Positions 17,747-25,998 of a stretch of DNA of 64,000 nucleotides are shown here, piece after piece. The notes below the pieces were generated by a model. It saw only the letters and a list, made by a program, of their open reading frames with translations, was not told where the DNA came from and did no database searches. The stretch spans positions 5,098,501 through 5,162,500 of the forward strand of contig NZ_CP095413.1 in assembly GCF_023016285.1 (NCBI RefSeq), read 5' to 3'. The stretch comes from Muricauda sp. SCSIO 64092. Lineage in GTDB: Bacteria > Bacteroidota > Bacteroidia > Flavobacteriales > Flavobacteriaceae. Made by a program: the position numbers and the translations under genes. How positions within the stretch are numbered: the first letter of the stretch is position 1; each line of letters starts with the position of its first letter.

Positions 17747-20079
17747 TGGAGATAAAGACCAACATAAAAAAAACACGGACCTTAAAGGACTTCACCAGAA
17801 TCCTGATTGGTTTTGTCTTCGCACTTTTTGTGCTCTCCATGTATCAGCAATTCAGCCTTTTCCATGGAGGGGTCATTGACAGGCCTTTGAACAGGATCCT
17901 TCTTTTACTGCTGGTGAACCATTTGGGATTTGCGGCAATACTCTCATTTGTCCTTTTATTGGTGTTCCGTTTTCTGGAACACAGTAAGCCTGGTACCGGA
18001 TTTAGGGGATCCTTAGTGCTTTTTTCCACTTTTTTGCTATTCGAGGTCCTTTTGATCGAAAACTTTATCCACAATTATTCAATGCTGCATATTACCGACT
18101 TTCAATCGGGGTTTTCATTGACGCTAAGTAATGCCATTATCCTAAAATTTGTACTGGTCATCCTGGGTATTGGACTACTTTATTTTTGGTTCTATAAGCT
18201 TTCTGCGTTTTTAAACCCCTTTATTGGTAAAATGTATCCTTTTACCATCATCCTTTTTTTGCTGGCATTAAGTACATCGGTTACCGAGAAAAGTCCGATC
18301 AATCAAAATAAGACCTTAAGTTTTATCTCAGAAACTGCGGACTATCTCTTGGATTTTAATACATATGAGGGTAAGGAATATCCGTTGCTCCAGGAATGGC
18401 AAAAGGATGATTTGTTTGTTGAACATTTTACCTCCAATGCCCATTCCCCAAATATTGTTATTGTGGTATGGGATGGCCTCAGGCCCGAATTTCTTGGGGA
18501 AGGTAAATTTGCGGGATTTACCCCATTTCTGGATTCCATTACCCAAAAATCCTTGTATTGGAATCGTTTTTTGGCCAATTCCACGTCAACGACCGATGCG
18601 GTCGCCAATATCCTGGGGTCCTTGCCCCAAGGCGAAAATGGGTTTATGGCCTTGGAAAACTCGGCAAATAGAAATACGCTCTTTGGTCTTTTAAAGCAGA
18701 ACAACTATAACACCGGGTTCTATTTTGGGGGGAATGCCTCCTTGAACAATATGGATAGGTTTCTGAATGAAGAGCAAGTGGATGTTGTTTTGGATAAATC
18801 AAGGTTCAGCGATAGTTATATACTTCAGGAAGCGGATCGGGCAGGGGTCACTTTGGGATATCCAGATGGGGAACTGTACAAAAAATGGGGTTCGTCCTAT
18901 TTTGCCTCCAATCAGCCCAAAATTGAGTTTTTTCTCAACTTAAGTACGACCAAACCTTTCTCCATTCCGAATTCCGACTACTATGAATCATGGGTTGAAA
19001 AGGCTTTTGATACCATGAAGTTCAATGGAAAACAAAAGCGGTTTGTCAAAAAGAATGTCGATTTGTTTGCGGCAATGAAATATGCCGATGATGCCCTTGG
19101 GAAACTCTTCAAGATGTACGCATTGACCAAGGATGCCGGGAATACCATTTTTGTGGTTACCGGTAGTGGAAAAAACTATTTGCCCATTGAAAATCCATTA
19201 AAGCAATATCAAGTGCCCTTAGTGATTTACAGTACACTGTTAAAGCACGGAATGGGATTAAATAATCTGGCTTCGCATCACGATATAGCCCCTAGTTTAT
19301 TGAGTTTGCTGCGGCAACAGGACGGTTTTGAGCTACCACAAAAAAGCGCGTGGTTGGGAAACGGACTGTTGCGGGAGGATGGTAAAGTGGTTTTGTCAAC
19401 AGCCAACAATGGAGTCAAGGCACTGGTATACGACAACCATTTTGTAAAGGGTCGAAAAGTTGCAGGAATAGGGGATACCCTGGAACTTTTAACTCCCAAC
19501 GATTCGGTAAAAGGAGCGCTCAAGAATGAATTAAAGTTTTTTAAGGCCATTAATTCGTATGTGACCAGGGAGAATAAAATCCTTCCTAGGGACCTGGCGG
19601 TCTATGAGACTGGTAAAAAACAGTTCGCCAAAGAAGAAATGGTTTGGATAAGCAGTGTTTTCAATGGAAGGAATTATGACAATGCCTATAACAGCGCCAG
19701 GGAATTGGCCCATAATGGTGATTATGACAAGGCATTGCTTTTATCCGCTTACATACTGGACAATGTTCCAGGCCATATTGATGCCTTGATATTACAAGGA
19801 AGAATACACGCCTGGAAGAAGCATTACAATAAATCCATCATGCTTTTGGAAAAGGCGGTTGACCTCCATCCTTTTTATCAAGATGCCTATGGAGCATTGT
19901 TGGATGTGTATTATTGGTCGGGAAACAACTCAAGGGCGTCCAGGATATATGAACAAATGAAGGAGAACAATATTGAAACCGTTGAGCTGATCAAAAAAGT
20001 GGAACGCTGTATGAACCGAATGGGGAAAATTCAAAATGTGGAAAAAAACCAAATAACGGGTATTCAGTTTCAGGAATAA
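17746..20079 (+). CDS. LtaS-like membrane protein with altered metal site, fused to TPRs
   Basis: A 777-residue protein. Five N-terminal membrane helices (about 19-39, 50-78, 88-108, 125-153, 162-178) lead to a periplasmic alkaline-phosphatase-superfamily domain (about 235-545), as in LtaS and phosphoglycerol transferases, then a C-terminal region with TPR-like helices (about 640-750). Conserved are the strand ending VVWDGLRPEF, a Thr nucleophile equivalent in STSTTDAV (Thr282) and HHDIAPSLLSLL. The place where LtaS has the metal ligands Asp-His (YGDHYG) reads VTGSGKN here, and the LtaS His before the PF motif is also absent. It may be a non-catalytic binding or scaffold protein for the nascent chain. 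TAATG overlaps join it to both neighbours. Confidence 0.82.
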   Translation: MEIKTNIKKTRTLKDFTRILIGFVFALFVLSMYQQFSLFHGGVIDRPLNRILLLLLVNHLGFAAILSFVLLLVFRFLEHSKPGTGFRGSLVLFSTFLLFEVLLIENFIHNYSMLHITDFQSGFSLTLSNAIILKFVLVILGIGLLYFWFYKLSAFLNPFIGKMYPFTIILFLLALSTSVTEKSPINQNKTLSFISETADYLLDFNTYEGKEYPLLQEWQKDDLFVEHFTSNAHSPNIVIVVWDGLRPEFLGEGKFAGFTPFLDSITQKSLYWNRFLANSTSTTDAVANILGSLPQGENGFMALENSANRNTLFGLLKQNNYNTGFYFGGNASLNNMDRFLNEEQVDVVLDKSRFSDSYILQEADRAGVTLGYPDGELYKKWGSSYFASNQPKIEFFLNLSTTKPFSIPNSDYYESWVEKAFDTMKFNGKQKRFVKKNVDLFAAMKYADDALGKLFKMYALTKDAGNTIFVVTGSGKNYLPIENPLKQYQVPLVIYSTLLKHGMGLNNLASHHDIAPSLLSLLRQQDGFELPQKSAWLGNGLLREDGKVVLSTANNGVKALVYDNHFVKGRKVAGIGDTLELLTPNDSVKGALKNELKFFKAINSYVTRENKILPRDLAVYETGKKQFAKEEMVWISSVFNGRNYDNAYNSARELAHNGDYDKALLLSAYILDNVPGHIDALILQGRIHAWKKHYNKSIMLLEKAVDLHPFYQDAYGALLDVYYWSGNNSRASRIYEQMKENNIETVELIKKVERCMNRMGKIQNVEKNQITGIQFQE

Positions 20080-21287
20080 TGGGTAAACGCTTTATTTATA
20101 TGGTATGTATCGGGCTTGGTTGTTTTTGGGTACGGTCCCAAGGAATAACCGACCCGGATAGCTCCTTTTTAAGTGCCCGAAATATTGCTTTTGAAGGCAA
20201 CCGGGCCGTTGCCAGGGATTCCCTGGAACAAATTCTGGCATCATATCCGGATTATACCGATGCGGCCATTCTTATTGCAAAGACCTACACTTGGGACAAA
20301 GACTATAATGAAGCCCGAAAGCGTTTTAATCGAATACTATCGGTAAAGCGACAAAAAAGGGATGCCTGGTTGGCGGCCATAAAGAATGAGCTGTATTCCA
20401 AAAACCTGAATATTGCCCTTGGACTTTCGAATAAGGCCCTCATATACCTTCGCGAAGATAAGGCCATTGAAGAATTGCGCAGTCAGGTTGTTTTCGAATT
20501 GAATAAAAAGCCTCCTATCCAGGAAAAGCTGAAAGAGGAAAACAAAAACCTGAAACGAAAAAACGGTATTTCCGTTTCAACGACCGTTGAAGTCTTTGAT
20601 GTGGTTTTTGACCCCATGTACGAAACTTCCATAGCATACCAGGCCCAAACCAAATTTGGACAAATCCTGCCCAGGATCAATTACGCCCAAAGATTTGACC
20701 AAACCGGAACCCAGTTTGAAGTGGATATCTATCCCACCATTTCCAAAACGTTCCATGGATACGTGAATTACGGGTATTCCAACGCGGTCATATTTCCCAA
20801 ACACAGGGCAGGATTGGAACTCTATGCGGAGTTGCCCAAAGCATTTGAGGTATCCCTTGGGGCCAGACATGTGCGGTTTACGGCAAATAATGCCACCATT
20901 TTTACGGGGTCCTTCGGGACGTACAGAGGGAATTATTATGTGTCGGCAAGGCCTTTTGTTTCGGTCAGGAATGATGGACAAATGGGTTGGGCAGGGAACG
21001 TTTTGGCAAGAAAATACGGAAAGGATGGCAATCATTTTTTTGGCGTTCGGGCGACCTATGGCTTCGATTCCGAGTTGAACCAGCTTATTGTGGATGGCGA
21101 ATTGCTTTCCGCCACCCAATTGTTCCTGGAAACCCAAATGTTGAACTTGGAATATCAGTTTGCCGACAAAAACAATATAGGGCTGTATACTTTAAATGCA
21201 GGGGTGAGACGACAAGAACTCTTTTTTGATTCCGGCAATTTCTTTTGGGGCGTTTCCTTTGGACTTCGGTACCAATTTCGTTTTTGA
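20079..21287 (+). CDS. YaiO-family TPR/outer-membrane beta-barrel protein
   Basis: A 402-residue exported protein. A signal peptide (about 1-21, ending WVRSQG) is followed by a TPR-like helical part (about 30-150, with ITDPDSSFLSARNIAFEGN and YTWDKDYNEARKRFNRIL) and a C-terminal beta-barrel (about 165-402) of alternating strands ending in LRYQFRF with a terminal Phe. This is the TIGR04390/YaiO layout. Periplasmic TPRs followed by an outer-membrane barrel recall PgaA and BcsC, which export polysaccharide made by a GT2 synthase, and in E. coli yaiO lies near the GT2 gene yaiP. I infer it is the export pore of the operon. It is the last gene. Confidence 0.88.
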   Translation: MGKRFIYMVCIGLGCFWVRSQGITDPDSSFLSARNIAFEGNRAVARDSLEQILASYPDYTDAAILIAKTYTWDKDYNEARKRFNRILSVKRQKRDAWLAAIKNELYSKNLNIALGLSNKALIYLREDKAIEELRSQVVFELNKKPPIQEKLKEENKNLKRKNGISVSTTVEVFDVVFDPMYETSIAYQAQTKFGQILPRINYAQRFDQTGTQFEVDIYPTISKTFHGYVNYGYSNAVIFPKHRAGLELYAELPKAFEVSLGARHVRFTANNATIFTGSFGTYRGNYYVSARPFVSVRNDGQMGWAGNVLARKYGKDGNHFFGVRATYGFDSELNQLIVDGELLSATQLFLETQMLNLEYQFADKNNIGLYTLNAGVRRQELFFDSGNFFWGVSFGLRYQFRF

Positions 21288-21417
21288 ACGAATTTTCCTA
21301 TTTAAAAGTTCACAACAACTTTTATGTACTTCACCACAAAATATTGTCATTGCATAATGTTTGGGATATGTTAGCGTTAATCATGTAGCACCCGAATTAA
21401 AAACCTAATCTACCACT
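21288..21417 (+). other. Leader region of the tandem small ORFs
   Basis: These 130 bases hold no gene. Near 21352-21360 the run taatgtttg resembles a Bacteroidota -7 element (TAnnTTTG) with one extra base. I list it only as a weak promoter candidate for the two tiny ORFs. Confidence 0.3.
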
Positions 21418-21516
21418 ATGTTATACGATACGTACGGCGAGGAATATTTAGCATTCTTACAGGAGCTAAATGAAATTTTGAGCATGAATGAACTGGCAGA
21501 GCTGGATTATTTATAA
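21418..21516 (+). CDS. Tiny protein 1 (32 residues)
   Basis: An ATG-initiated ORF of 32 codons, acidic and probably helical, beginning MLYDTYGEEYLAF and containing the core LQELNEIL. It aligns without gaps with the next ORF over 23 residues (FLQELNEIL versus FINDLNEIL, conserved spacing to a later Leu). A second, similar ORF directly after it argues that both are translated. It has no signal or membrane segment. I do not recognise the family. It follows the polysaccharide operon on the same strand by 130 bases. Confidence 0.5.
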   Translation: MLYDTYGEEYLAFLQELNEILSMNELAELDYL

Positions 21517-21536
21517 ACTGCCCTAAACCGAAAGCT

Positions 21537-21638
21537 ATGGAGCGACAGAATCAAGAAAACAGTGCATACATTAATTTCATCAATGATTTGAATGAAATTC
21601 TAACAGACTACAACATCTCACAACTGAATTGTTCTTAA
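21537..21638 (+). CDS. Tiny protein 2 (33 residues)
   Basis: A 33-codon ORF (MERQNQENSAYINF to SQLNCS) starting 20 bases after the first tiny ORF and clearly related to it: Tyr, Phe, the run LNEIL and a later Leu occupy the same positions, and most other differences are conservative. A short amphipathic helix is likely. Its function is unknown. The IS element starts just downstream. Confidence 0.5.
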   Translation: MERQNQENSAYINFINDLNEILTDYNISQLNCS

Positions 21639-21666
21639 GTTTAAGTATTTATCAATAAAAAAGAGG

Positions 21667-21697
21667 TCGTCTAGAAAGTAATTTTTAGGCGACTTTT
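21667..21697 (+). terminator. Hairpin with T-run at the left IS end
   Basis: GTCGTCT pairs with AGGCGAC (one G-T wobble), followed by seven T residues. It would end rightward transcription from the tiny ORFs and also lies in the subterminal part of the IS, so it may shield the element from outside reading. Confidence 0.5.
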
Positions 21698-21771
21698 TTT
21701 GTTTGTCCTATTTTCTGGATTTGGGAAGTTATTTTTCCGTTTGTTTATGGTTGAAGGGTTCAAGGTTGGTT

Positions 21772-23313
21772 TCAAAGGGCCAGACTTAGCTTTTTGAGGT
21801 TATGTGCCATTGCAATGAGTCCAAATTCGGTCTCTACCTTTTCGATCCCCCTTAACATAAAGCGTTTGAATGCCATGTTCTGCTTTATGTTTCCAAAAAT
21901 GGCCTCTATGTCCCAGCACCTTTGTTTGCGGTGGGCGATACCATCTTCGGAGAGCAGTTTTTCCCTTGCCCTTTGTTTGTGGCGTTCCAGGTTATGGTTG
22001 CGTTCCACGACCCTATTGCCTTTGGCCTTGTGGCAGAGGGGGCGGATGGGACATCCCGAACAGTTTTTGGCCTGGTATTGGTGTATGGTCTGTAGGTATC
22101 CCTTCTTAGTGGTCCGTTGAAAGCTTCCAATATGGGTCATCCCTTGACCCATAGGGCAATAATAGGTGTCGGTTTGTTCATTATAATGGAGCTTGTCCAC
22201 GGTAAAGGGCTTTTTGACCTTGCCCGACTTGGCCTCCTGTTGTTCTTTGTGGAAATAATTGTACTTGACAAAGGCATCGATGCCCTGATCTTCCATCTTT
22301 TGATAGTTTTCCTCACTGCCATAGCCTGAGTCAGCGGTCACCCTTCCCGGCATTTGGCCAAAACTGCTTTGGTGTTCTTCAAGGTGGCCGGGAAGTGTTG
22401 TAGTGTCGGTAGGGCTTTGTTCCAAAGTGTAATTGACAAGGAACTGGTTGTTGGATGACCCCTGGATGTTGTAGCCCGCTTTCAACTGTCCGTTCTTCAT
22501 ATGGTCATCCTTCATCCGCATGAAGGTGGCATCGGGGTCGGTCTTGCTGTAACTGCCACGATTGCCAAGTATCTTATCCTGCTCATTGTACTTGGCCACT
22601 TTGTCCGGCCAGTTCTTCTTGGCATAGGTGAGCTTCTGCTTTACCTTCTTGTCCACTTCCTTATCCTTAAGGGCATCATTAATGGTATCGACGGTTTTGG
22701 TTACTTCTTCAGGGTCAATGGCCGCGAAGCTTGGCTCATTGGGCAATTGTTCCTCTTGGGCATATACCTTCTCGACATACGACCATAGTTCCCTTAACTG
22801 CTTCTCGATACGCCTGCGCGAGGTCTTGGTCCCCTTTGCCCAGACAAAGGTGTAACGGTTGGCATTGGCCTCTATCTTGGTGCCGTCCACATAAATGTCC
22901 CTCAGGCTTAGGTAGCCCTGCTCGGCCAACAGTGCCACCACTTGGTTGAATATGGCCTTGAACCTGCCCTTGAGCCTTCCTGAACGGAAGTTGTTTATCG
23001 TATTGTGGTCAGGGATGGAACAGCCCGAGAGCCACATAAAGTGTACATTCTCCGATAAGGCCCGTTCTATCTTGCGTGAGGAGTAAAGGTTACGCAAATA
23101 GGCATAGACCAATATCTTCAACAGTACCTTAGGATGGTAGCTGGATGTGCCGCCTCCCTTATAGGTGGCCTCCAAACCGCCCAGATCTATACTTTCCAAA
23201 ATTGTGTTGACAACACGGACCGGGTGGTTCACCGGTACTAAATCGTCATAACTCGGCGGCAATAGGCTCAATTGGGATTGGGAATCGGTCTTCCAGACTT
23301 GTTTTCGGCTCAT
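21772..23313 (-). CDS. IS1182-family DDE transposase
   Basis: A 513-residue transposase, apparently intact. The N-terminal region (DLVPVNHPVRVVNTILESI) and the helix-turn-helix-like part (ALSENVHFMWLSG, IPDHNTINNFR) are typical of IS1182. The catalytic acids lie in IYVDGTKIEANANRY, TADSGYGSEEN and the C-terminal WDIEAIFGNIKQN. A zinc-knuckle-like CSGCPIRPLC precedes the last part. The length is normal for the family (about 450-560). It starts at the ATG at 23313, between the divided ends of the element. As it appears complete, it may be active. Confidence 0.95.
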   Translation of the reverse strand: MSRKQVWKTDSQSQLSLLPPSYDDLVPVNHPVRVVNTILESIDLGGLEATYKGGGTSSYHPKVLLKILVYAYLRNLYSSRKIERALSENVHFMWLSGCSIPDHNTINNFRSGRLKGRFKAIFNQVVALLAEQGYLSLRDIYVDGTKIEANANRYTFVWAKGTKTSRRRIEKQLRELWSYVEKVYAQEEQLPNEPSFAAIDPEEVTKTVDTINDALKDKEVDKKVKQKLTYAKKNWPDKVAKYNEQDKILGNRGSYSKTDPDATFMRMKDDHMKNGQLKAGYNIQGSSNNQFLVNYTLEQSPTDTTTLPGHLEEHQSSFGQMPGRVTADSGYGSEENYQKMEDQGIDAFVKYNYFHKEQQEAKSGKVKKPFTVDKLHYNEQTDTYYCPMGQGMTHIGSFQRTTKKGYLQTIHQYQAKNCSGCPIRPLCHKAKGNRVVERNHNLERHKQRAREKLLSEDGIAHRKQRCWDIEAIFGNIKQNMAFKRFMLRGIEKVETEFGLIAMAHNLKKLSLAL

Positions 23314-23353
23314 AACCTGAAGTTACTATCCTTTGGGTCCAAAACAAAAAAAA

Positions 23354-23384
23354 GAGACTGTCTTTTTAGACAGCCTCTTTTTTA
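23354..23384 (-). terminator. Terminator after rpoD / right IS end
   Basis: GAGACTGTC (23354-23362) pairs with GACAGCCTC (23369-23377) with one wobble. On the minus strand it lies directly after the rpoD stop and is followed by a T-rich run; A and T tracts on both sides make it bidirectional. It also forms the subterminal palindrome of the IS, so whether it was rpoD's own terminator is unclear. Confidence 0.6.
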
Positions 23385-24248
23385 TTACCCTAAATACGAT
23401 TTCAAGATTTTGCACTTAGAGCTATGTCTCAATTTTCGAATGGCCTTTTCCCTAATTTGTCTCACCCGTTCCCTGGTCAGATCAAAAGTACTCCCAATTT
23501 CCTCCAGGGTCATGGAAGGCTGTTCTCCAATCCCGTAATACAGACGAACAACATCGGCTTCCCTGGGAGAAAGGGTGTCCAGGGCCCGATTTATTTCCGT
23601 GTTCAGTGATTCATGCATCAATTCCTTATCGGGACGCGGGGATTCCCCCGCTTTCATAACATCGTATAGATTGGAATCCTCCCCTTCTTTTAAGGGAGCG
23701 TCCATGGATACATGACGCCCGGTATTTTTCATGCTTTGCTTTACTTCGGTGACCGTCATGTCCAATTCTTTGGCAATTTCCTCCGCCGAAGGAGGTCTTT
23801 CATGGGCCTGTTCCAAATAGGAAAACGTTTTTTTGATCTTATTGATGGAACCGATTTTGTTCAATGGCAAGCGTACAACCCTGGATTGTTCCGCCAATGC
23901 CTGTAATATGGACTGACGGATCCACCATACCGCATATGAAATGAACTTAAAACCACGTGTTTCATCAAAACGTTTGGCAGCCTTGACCAGACCTACATTT
24001 CCTTCATTGATCAAATCAGGTAAGGTCAACCCCTGATTCTGATATTGCTTGGCAACGGAAACAACAAATCGAAGGTTGGCATTGGTCAGCTTTTCCAGGG
24101 CAGCTTGGTCCCCTCTTTTAATTTTTTGGGCGAGTTCCACCTCTTCATCGGCTGTTATCAATTCTATTTTGCTTATGTCTTGTAGGTATTTGTCTAGGGA
24201 TTTGGATTCACGGTTGGTTACTTGTTTAATGATTTTAAGTTGCCTCAT
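23385..24248 (-). CDS. rpoD: Primary sigma factor RpoD/SigA (Bacteroidota type)
   Basis: A 287-residue sigma-70 protein lacking region 1.1, as is usual for the primary sigma of Bacteroidota. It shows region 1.2 ([23 protein letters not shown]), region 2 ([21 protein letters not shown] to [17 protein letters not shown]), region 3, and region 4 with the helix-turn-helix in [21 protein letters not shown] start at 24248 ([15 protein letters not shown]), the invariant beginning of the family. It directs core RNA polymerase to promoters of the TTTG/TAnnTTTG form. The IS1182 element sits immediately after its stop codon. Confidence 0.95.
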   Translation of the reverse strand: MRQLKIIKQVTNRESKSLDKYLQDISKIELITADEEVELAQKIKRGDQAALEKLTNANLRFVVSVAKQYQNQGLTLPDLINEGNVGLVKAAKRFDETRGFKFISYAVWWIRQSILQALAEQSRVVRLPLNKIGSINKIKKTFSYLEQAHERPPSAEEIAKELDMTVTEVKQSMKNTGRHVSMDAPLKEGEDSNLYDVMKAGESPRPDKELMHESLNTEINRALDTLSPREADVVRLYYGIGEQPSMTLEEIGSTFDLTRERVRQIREKAIRKLRHSSKCKILKSYLG

Positions 24249-24282
24249 TCGTGTTCTGGGTTTAGTGTGTATATAAGCTCTC

Positions 24283-24311
24283 ATTATACATTTTTAACGT
24301 GGCAATTCCAA
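24283..24311 (-). promoter_or_regulatory. Candidate rpoD promoter
   Basis: On the minus strand TTGGAA (24306-24311) and TATAAT (24283-24288) are 17 bases apart, about 35 bases before the rpoD start codon. This is the classical sigma-70 form rather than the TAnnTTTG form, so the assignment is tentative. Confidence 0.35.
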
Positions 24312-24483
24312 ACGGAATCTTGTAATCTTTTCAAAAAATTATCAGTAGTATTTTACGGTACTTGAATTCGGCTATTGTTAATAGTATTTTGATATTAAAG
24401 GACAGGTAGTTTTTCGTGCCAATTTAAAAATCGCCTAATTTTGTAAGGTTTTTTATTAATCTGCCTAAACCCACGATATCGAC

Positions 24484-25995
24484 TTGGAGCTACAAAAAGA
24501 AGTTGCCGGAAAAAAACTTTATGACTACCAAAAAGAGGATTTGGAAAAAATCTTCGCGGAATTGGCCAAGTTGCCCGAGGGTAGCAATATTTTATATCAG
24601 CTTCCCACTGGAGGGGGCAAGACCGTTGTTTTTTCGGAGATAACACGCAGGTACATTGAGACTACCAAAAAGAAGGTGGTCGTACTTACCCATAGGATTG
24701 AATTGAGTTTCCAAACATCCCGAATGCTTCACGGTTTTGGTGTCACCAACAAAATCATCAATAGTGATGTAAAGGAGCTCAATGACCAGGACGAATATAT
24801 GTGCTTTGTGGCCATGGTGGAGACCTTGAACAACAGGCTTCAGGAAGAAAAGGTGAAAATCAACAACATTGGGTTGGTCATCATCGATGAAGCGCATTAC
24901 AACTCCTTCCGAAAACTGTTCAAGTACTTTGAACACGCAACAATTCTGGGGGTTACGGCTACCCCGTTGAGTTCCAACATTAAATTGCCCATGAAGGACC
25001 ACTATAAAAAGTTAATCGTGGGCAAATCCATTAAATCCTTAATAGCGAACGGATATTTGGCCAAAGCCGATCTGTATAACTATGATGTTAGCCTTAAAAG
25101 TTTAAAACTGGGGATCCACGGTGATTATACGGTAAAATCCTCAGATGAGTTTTATGGCAACCACAATATGCTGGGCAAGTTGGTAACTGCATATGAGGAA
25201 GTGGCCAAAGGCACTAAGACGCTTATTTTTAACAATGGTATCAATACGTCATTTTACGTGTACGAGACCTTTAAAAAGGCGGGTTATGATATCCGACATT
25301 TGGACAACAGAAATACGGCGTCCGAACGTAGGGAGATATTGGATTGGTTTGCCCAAACCCCCAATGCCATCTTAACTTCGGTAAGTATCCTGACAACAGG
25401 TTTTGACGAGCCAACAGTGGAATCCATCATCCTAAATAGGGCTACCCGTTCATTGACCCTATATTTTCAGATGATTGGACGTGGCTCCAGGATACTTCCC
25501 AATAAGAGCGGGTTCAAAGTGATTGATCTGGGGAACAATATTGCCCGTTTTGGACCTTGGGACGAGCCTTTGGATTGGCAGGAGATTTTCCATTTTCCGG
25601 ATTTTTACTTGGAAAACATCAAGAATGATGAGGAAATAGAGAAGGAGTTCATCTATGAAATGCCAGATGAACTTAAGGCAAAATTTGCCAAATCGGAGAA
25701 TATCAATTTTGATGTAAAGGAAGAATACAAAAAGGTATTCGAAGAAGGCAAAAAATCCAAACTTGTATTGGAACGGAGCATAGAGCAGCACGCGCAGATC
25801 TGTGTTGAGAACAGCGAGGATATTTTTGATGCCCGTATCCTGGCAAAGGCCTTAAAAGAGGAAATTGCATTTCGGGTAAAACAGTATTCGTATTGTATTA
25901 TGAACAATACCAAGAATTATAAGGAATGGCTGGAAGAGGATTATGAACGGAAGTTACGCTCCAGGATATCCAAAAAGTTTGCACAGCAGATGTAG
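24484..25995 (+). CDS. DEAD/DEAH-box superfamily 2 helicase
   Basis: A 503-residue SF2 helicase of the SSL2/RadD-like group. Motif I is LPTGGGKTVV (about 41-50), motif Ia is in VVLTHRIELSFQT, motif II is IIDEAH, motif III is GVTATPL, and motifs V-VI are ILTTGFDEPTVESIILNRATRS and YFQMIGRGSRI. A basic C-terminal tail follows the helicase core. It is cytosolic and probably remodels or unwinds nucleic acid; no nuclease or methylase genes are nearby, so it is not part of an obvious restriction or defence system. The start is TTG at 24484 and may be off by a few codons. The next gene follows 3 bases after its stop. Confidence 0.87.
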   Translation: MELQKEVAGKKLYDYQKEDLEKIFAELAKLPEGSNILYQLPTGGGKTVVFSEITRRYIETTKKKVVVLTHRIELSFQTSRMLHGFGVTNKIINSDVKELNDQDEYMCFVAMVETLNNRLQEEKVKINNIGLVIIDEAHYNSFRKLFKYFEHATILGVTATPLSSNIKLPMKDHYKKLIVGKSIKSLIANGYLAKADLYNYDVSLKSLKLGIHGDYTVKSSDEFYGNHNMLGKLVTAYEEVAKGTKTLIFNNGINTSFYVYETFKKAGYDIRHLDNRNTASERREILDWFAQTPNAILTSVSILTTGFDEPTVESIILNRATRSLTLYFQMIGRGSRILPNKSGFKVIDLGNNIARFGPWDEPLDWQEIFHFPDFYLENIKNDEEIEKEFIYEMPDELKAKFAKSENINFDVKEEYKKVFEEGKKSKLVLERSIEQHAQICVENSEDIFDARILAKALKEEIAFRVKQYSYCIMNNTKNYKEWLEEDYERKLRSRISKKFAQQM

Positions 25996-25998
25996 TTC

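Larger units (their letters stand above)
21654..23386 (-). mobile_element. IS1182-family insertion sequence
   Basis: The element contains one complete transposase gene on the minus strand. Its ends are inverted copies: aataaaaaagagg at 21654-21666 matches the reverse complement of 23374-23386, and the similarity goes on inward (tcgtctagaaag versus ctgtctaaaaag). Each end also holds a subterminal palindrome that looks like a terminator. The exact outer border is uncertain, because the A/T-rich outermost bases may belong to the target; the stop codon of rpoD lies at 23385-23387. I could not establish a target duplication. Confidence 0.75.

Noticed and set aside
18342..18704. ORFs opposite or in other frames of the LtaS-like gene
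   Set aside because: Shadow frames of a long gene with clear domain support.
21794..22949. Several forward ORFs within the IS element
   Set aside because: Antisense shadows of the transposase.
24283..24311. Strong claim of a housekeeping -35/-10 promoter
   Set aside because: Kept only as a weak candidate, because Bacteroidota primary sigma prefers TTTG/TAnnTTTG.
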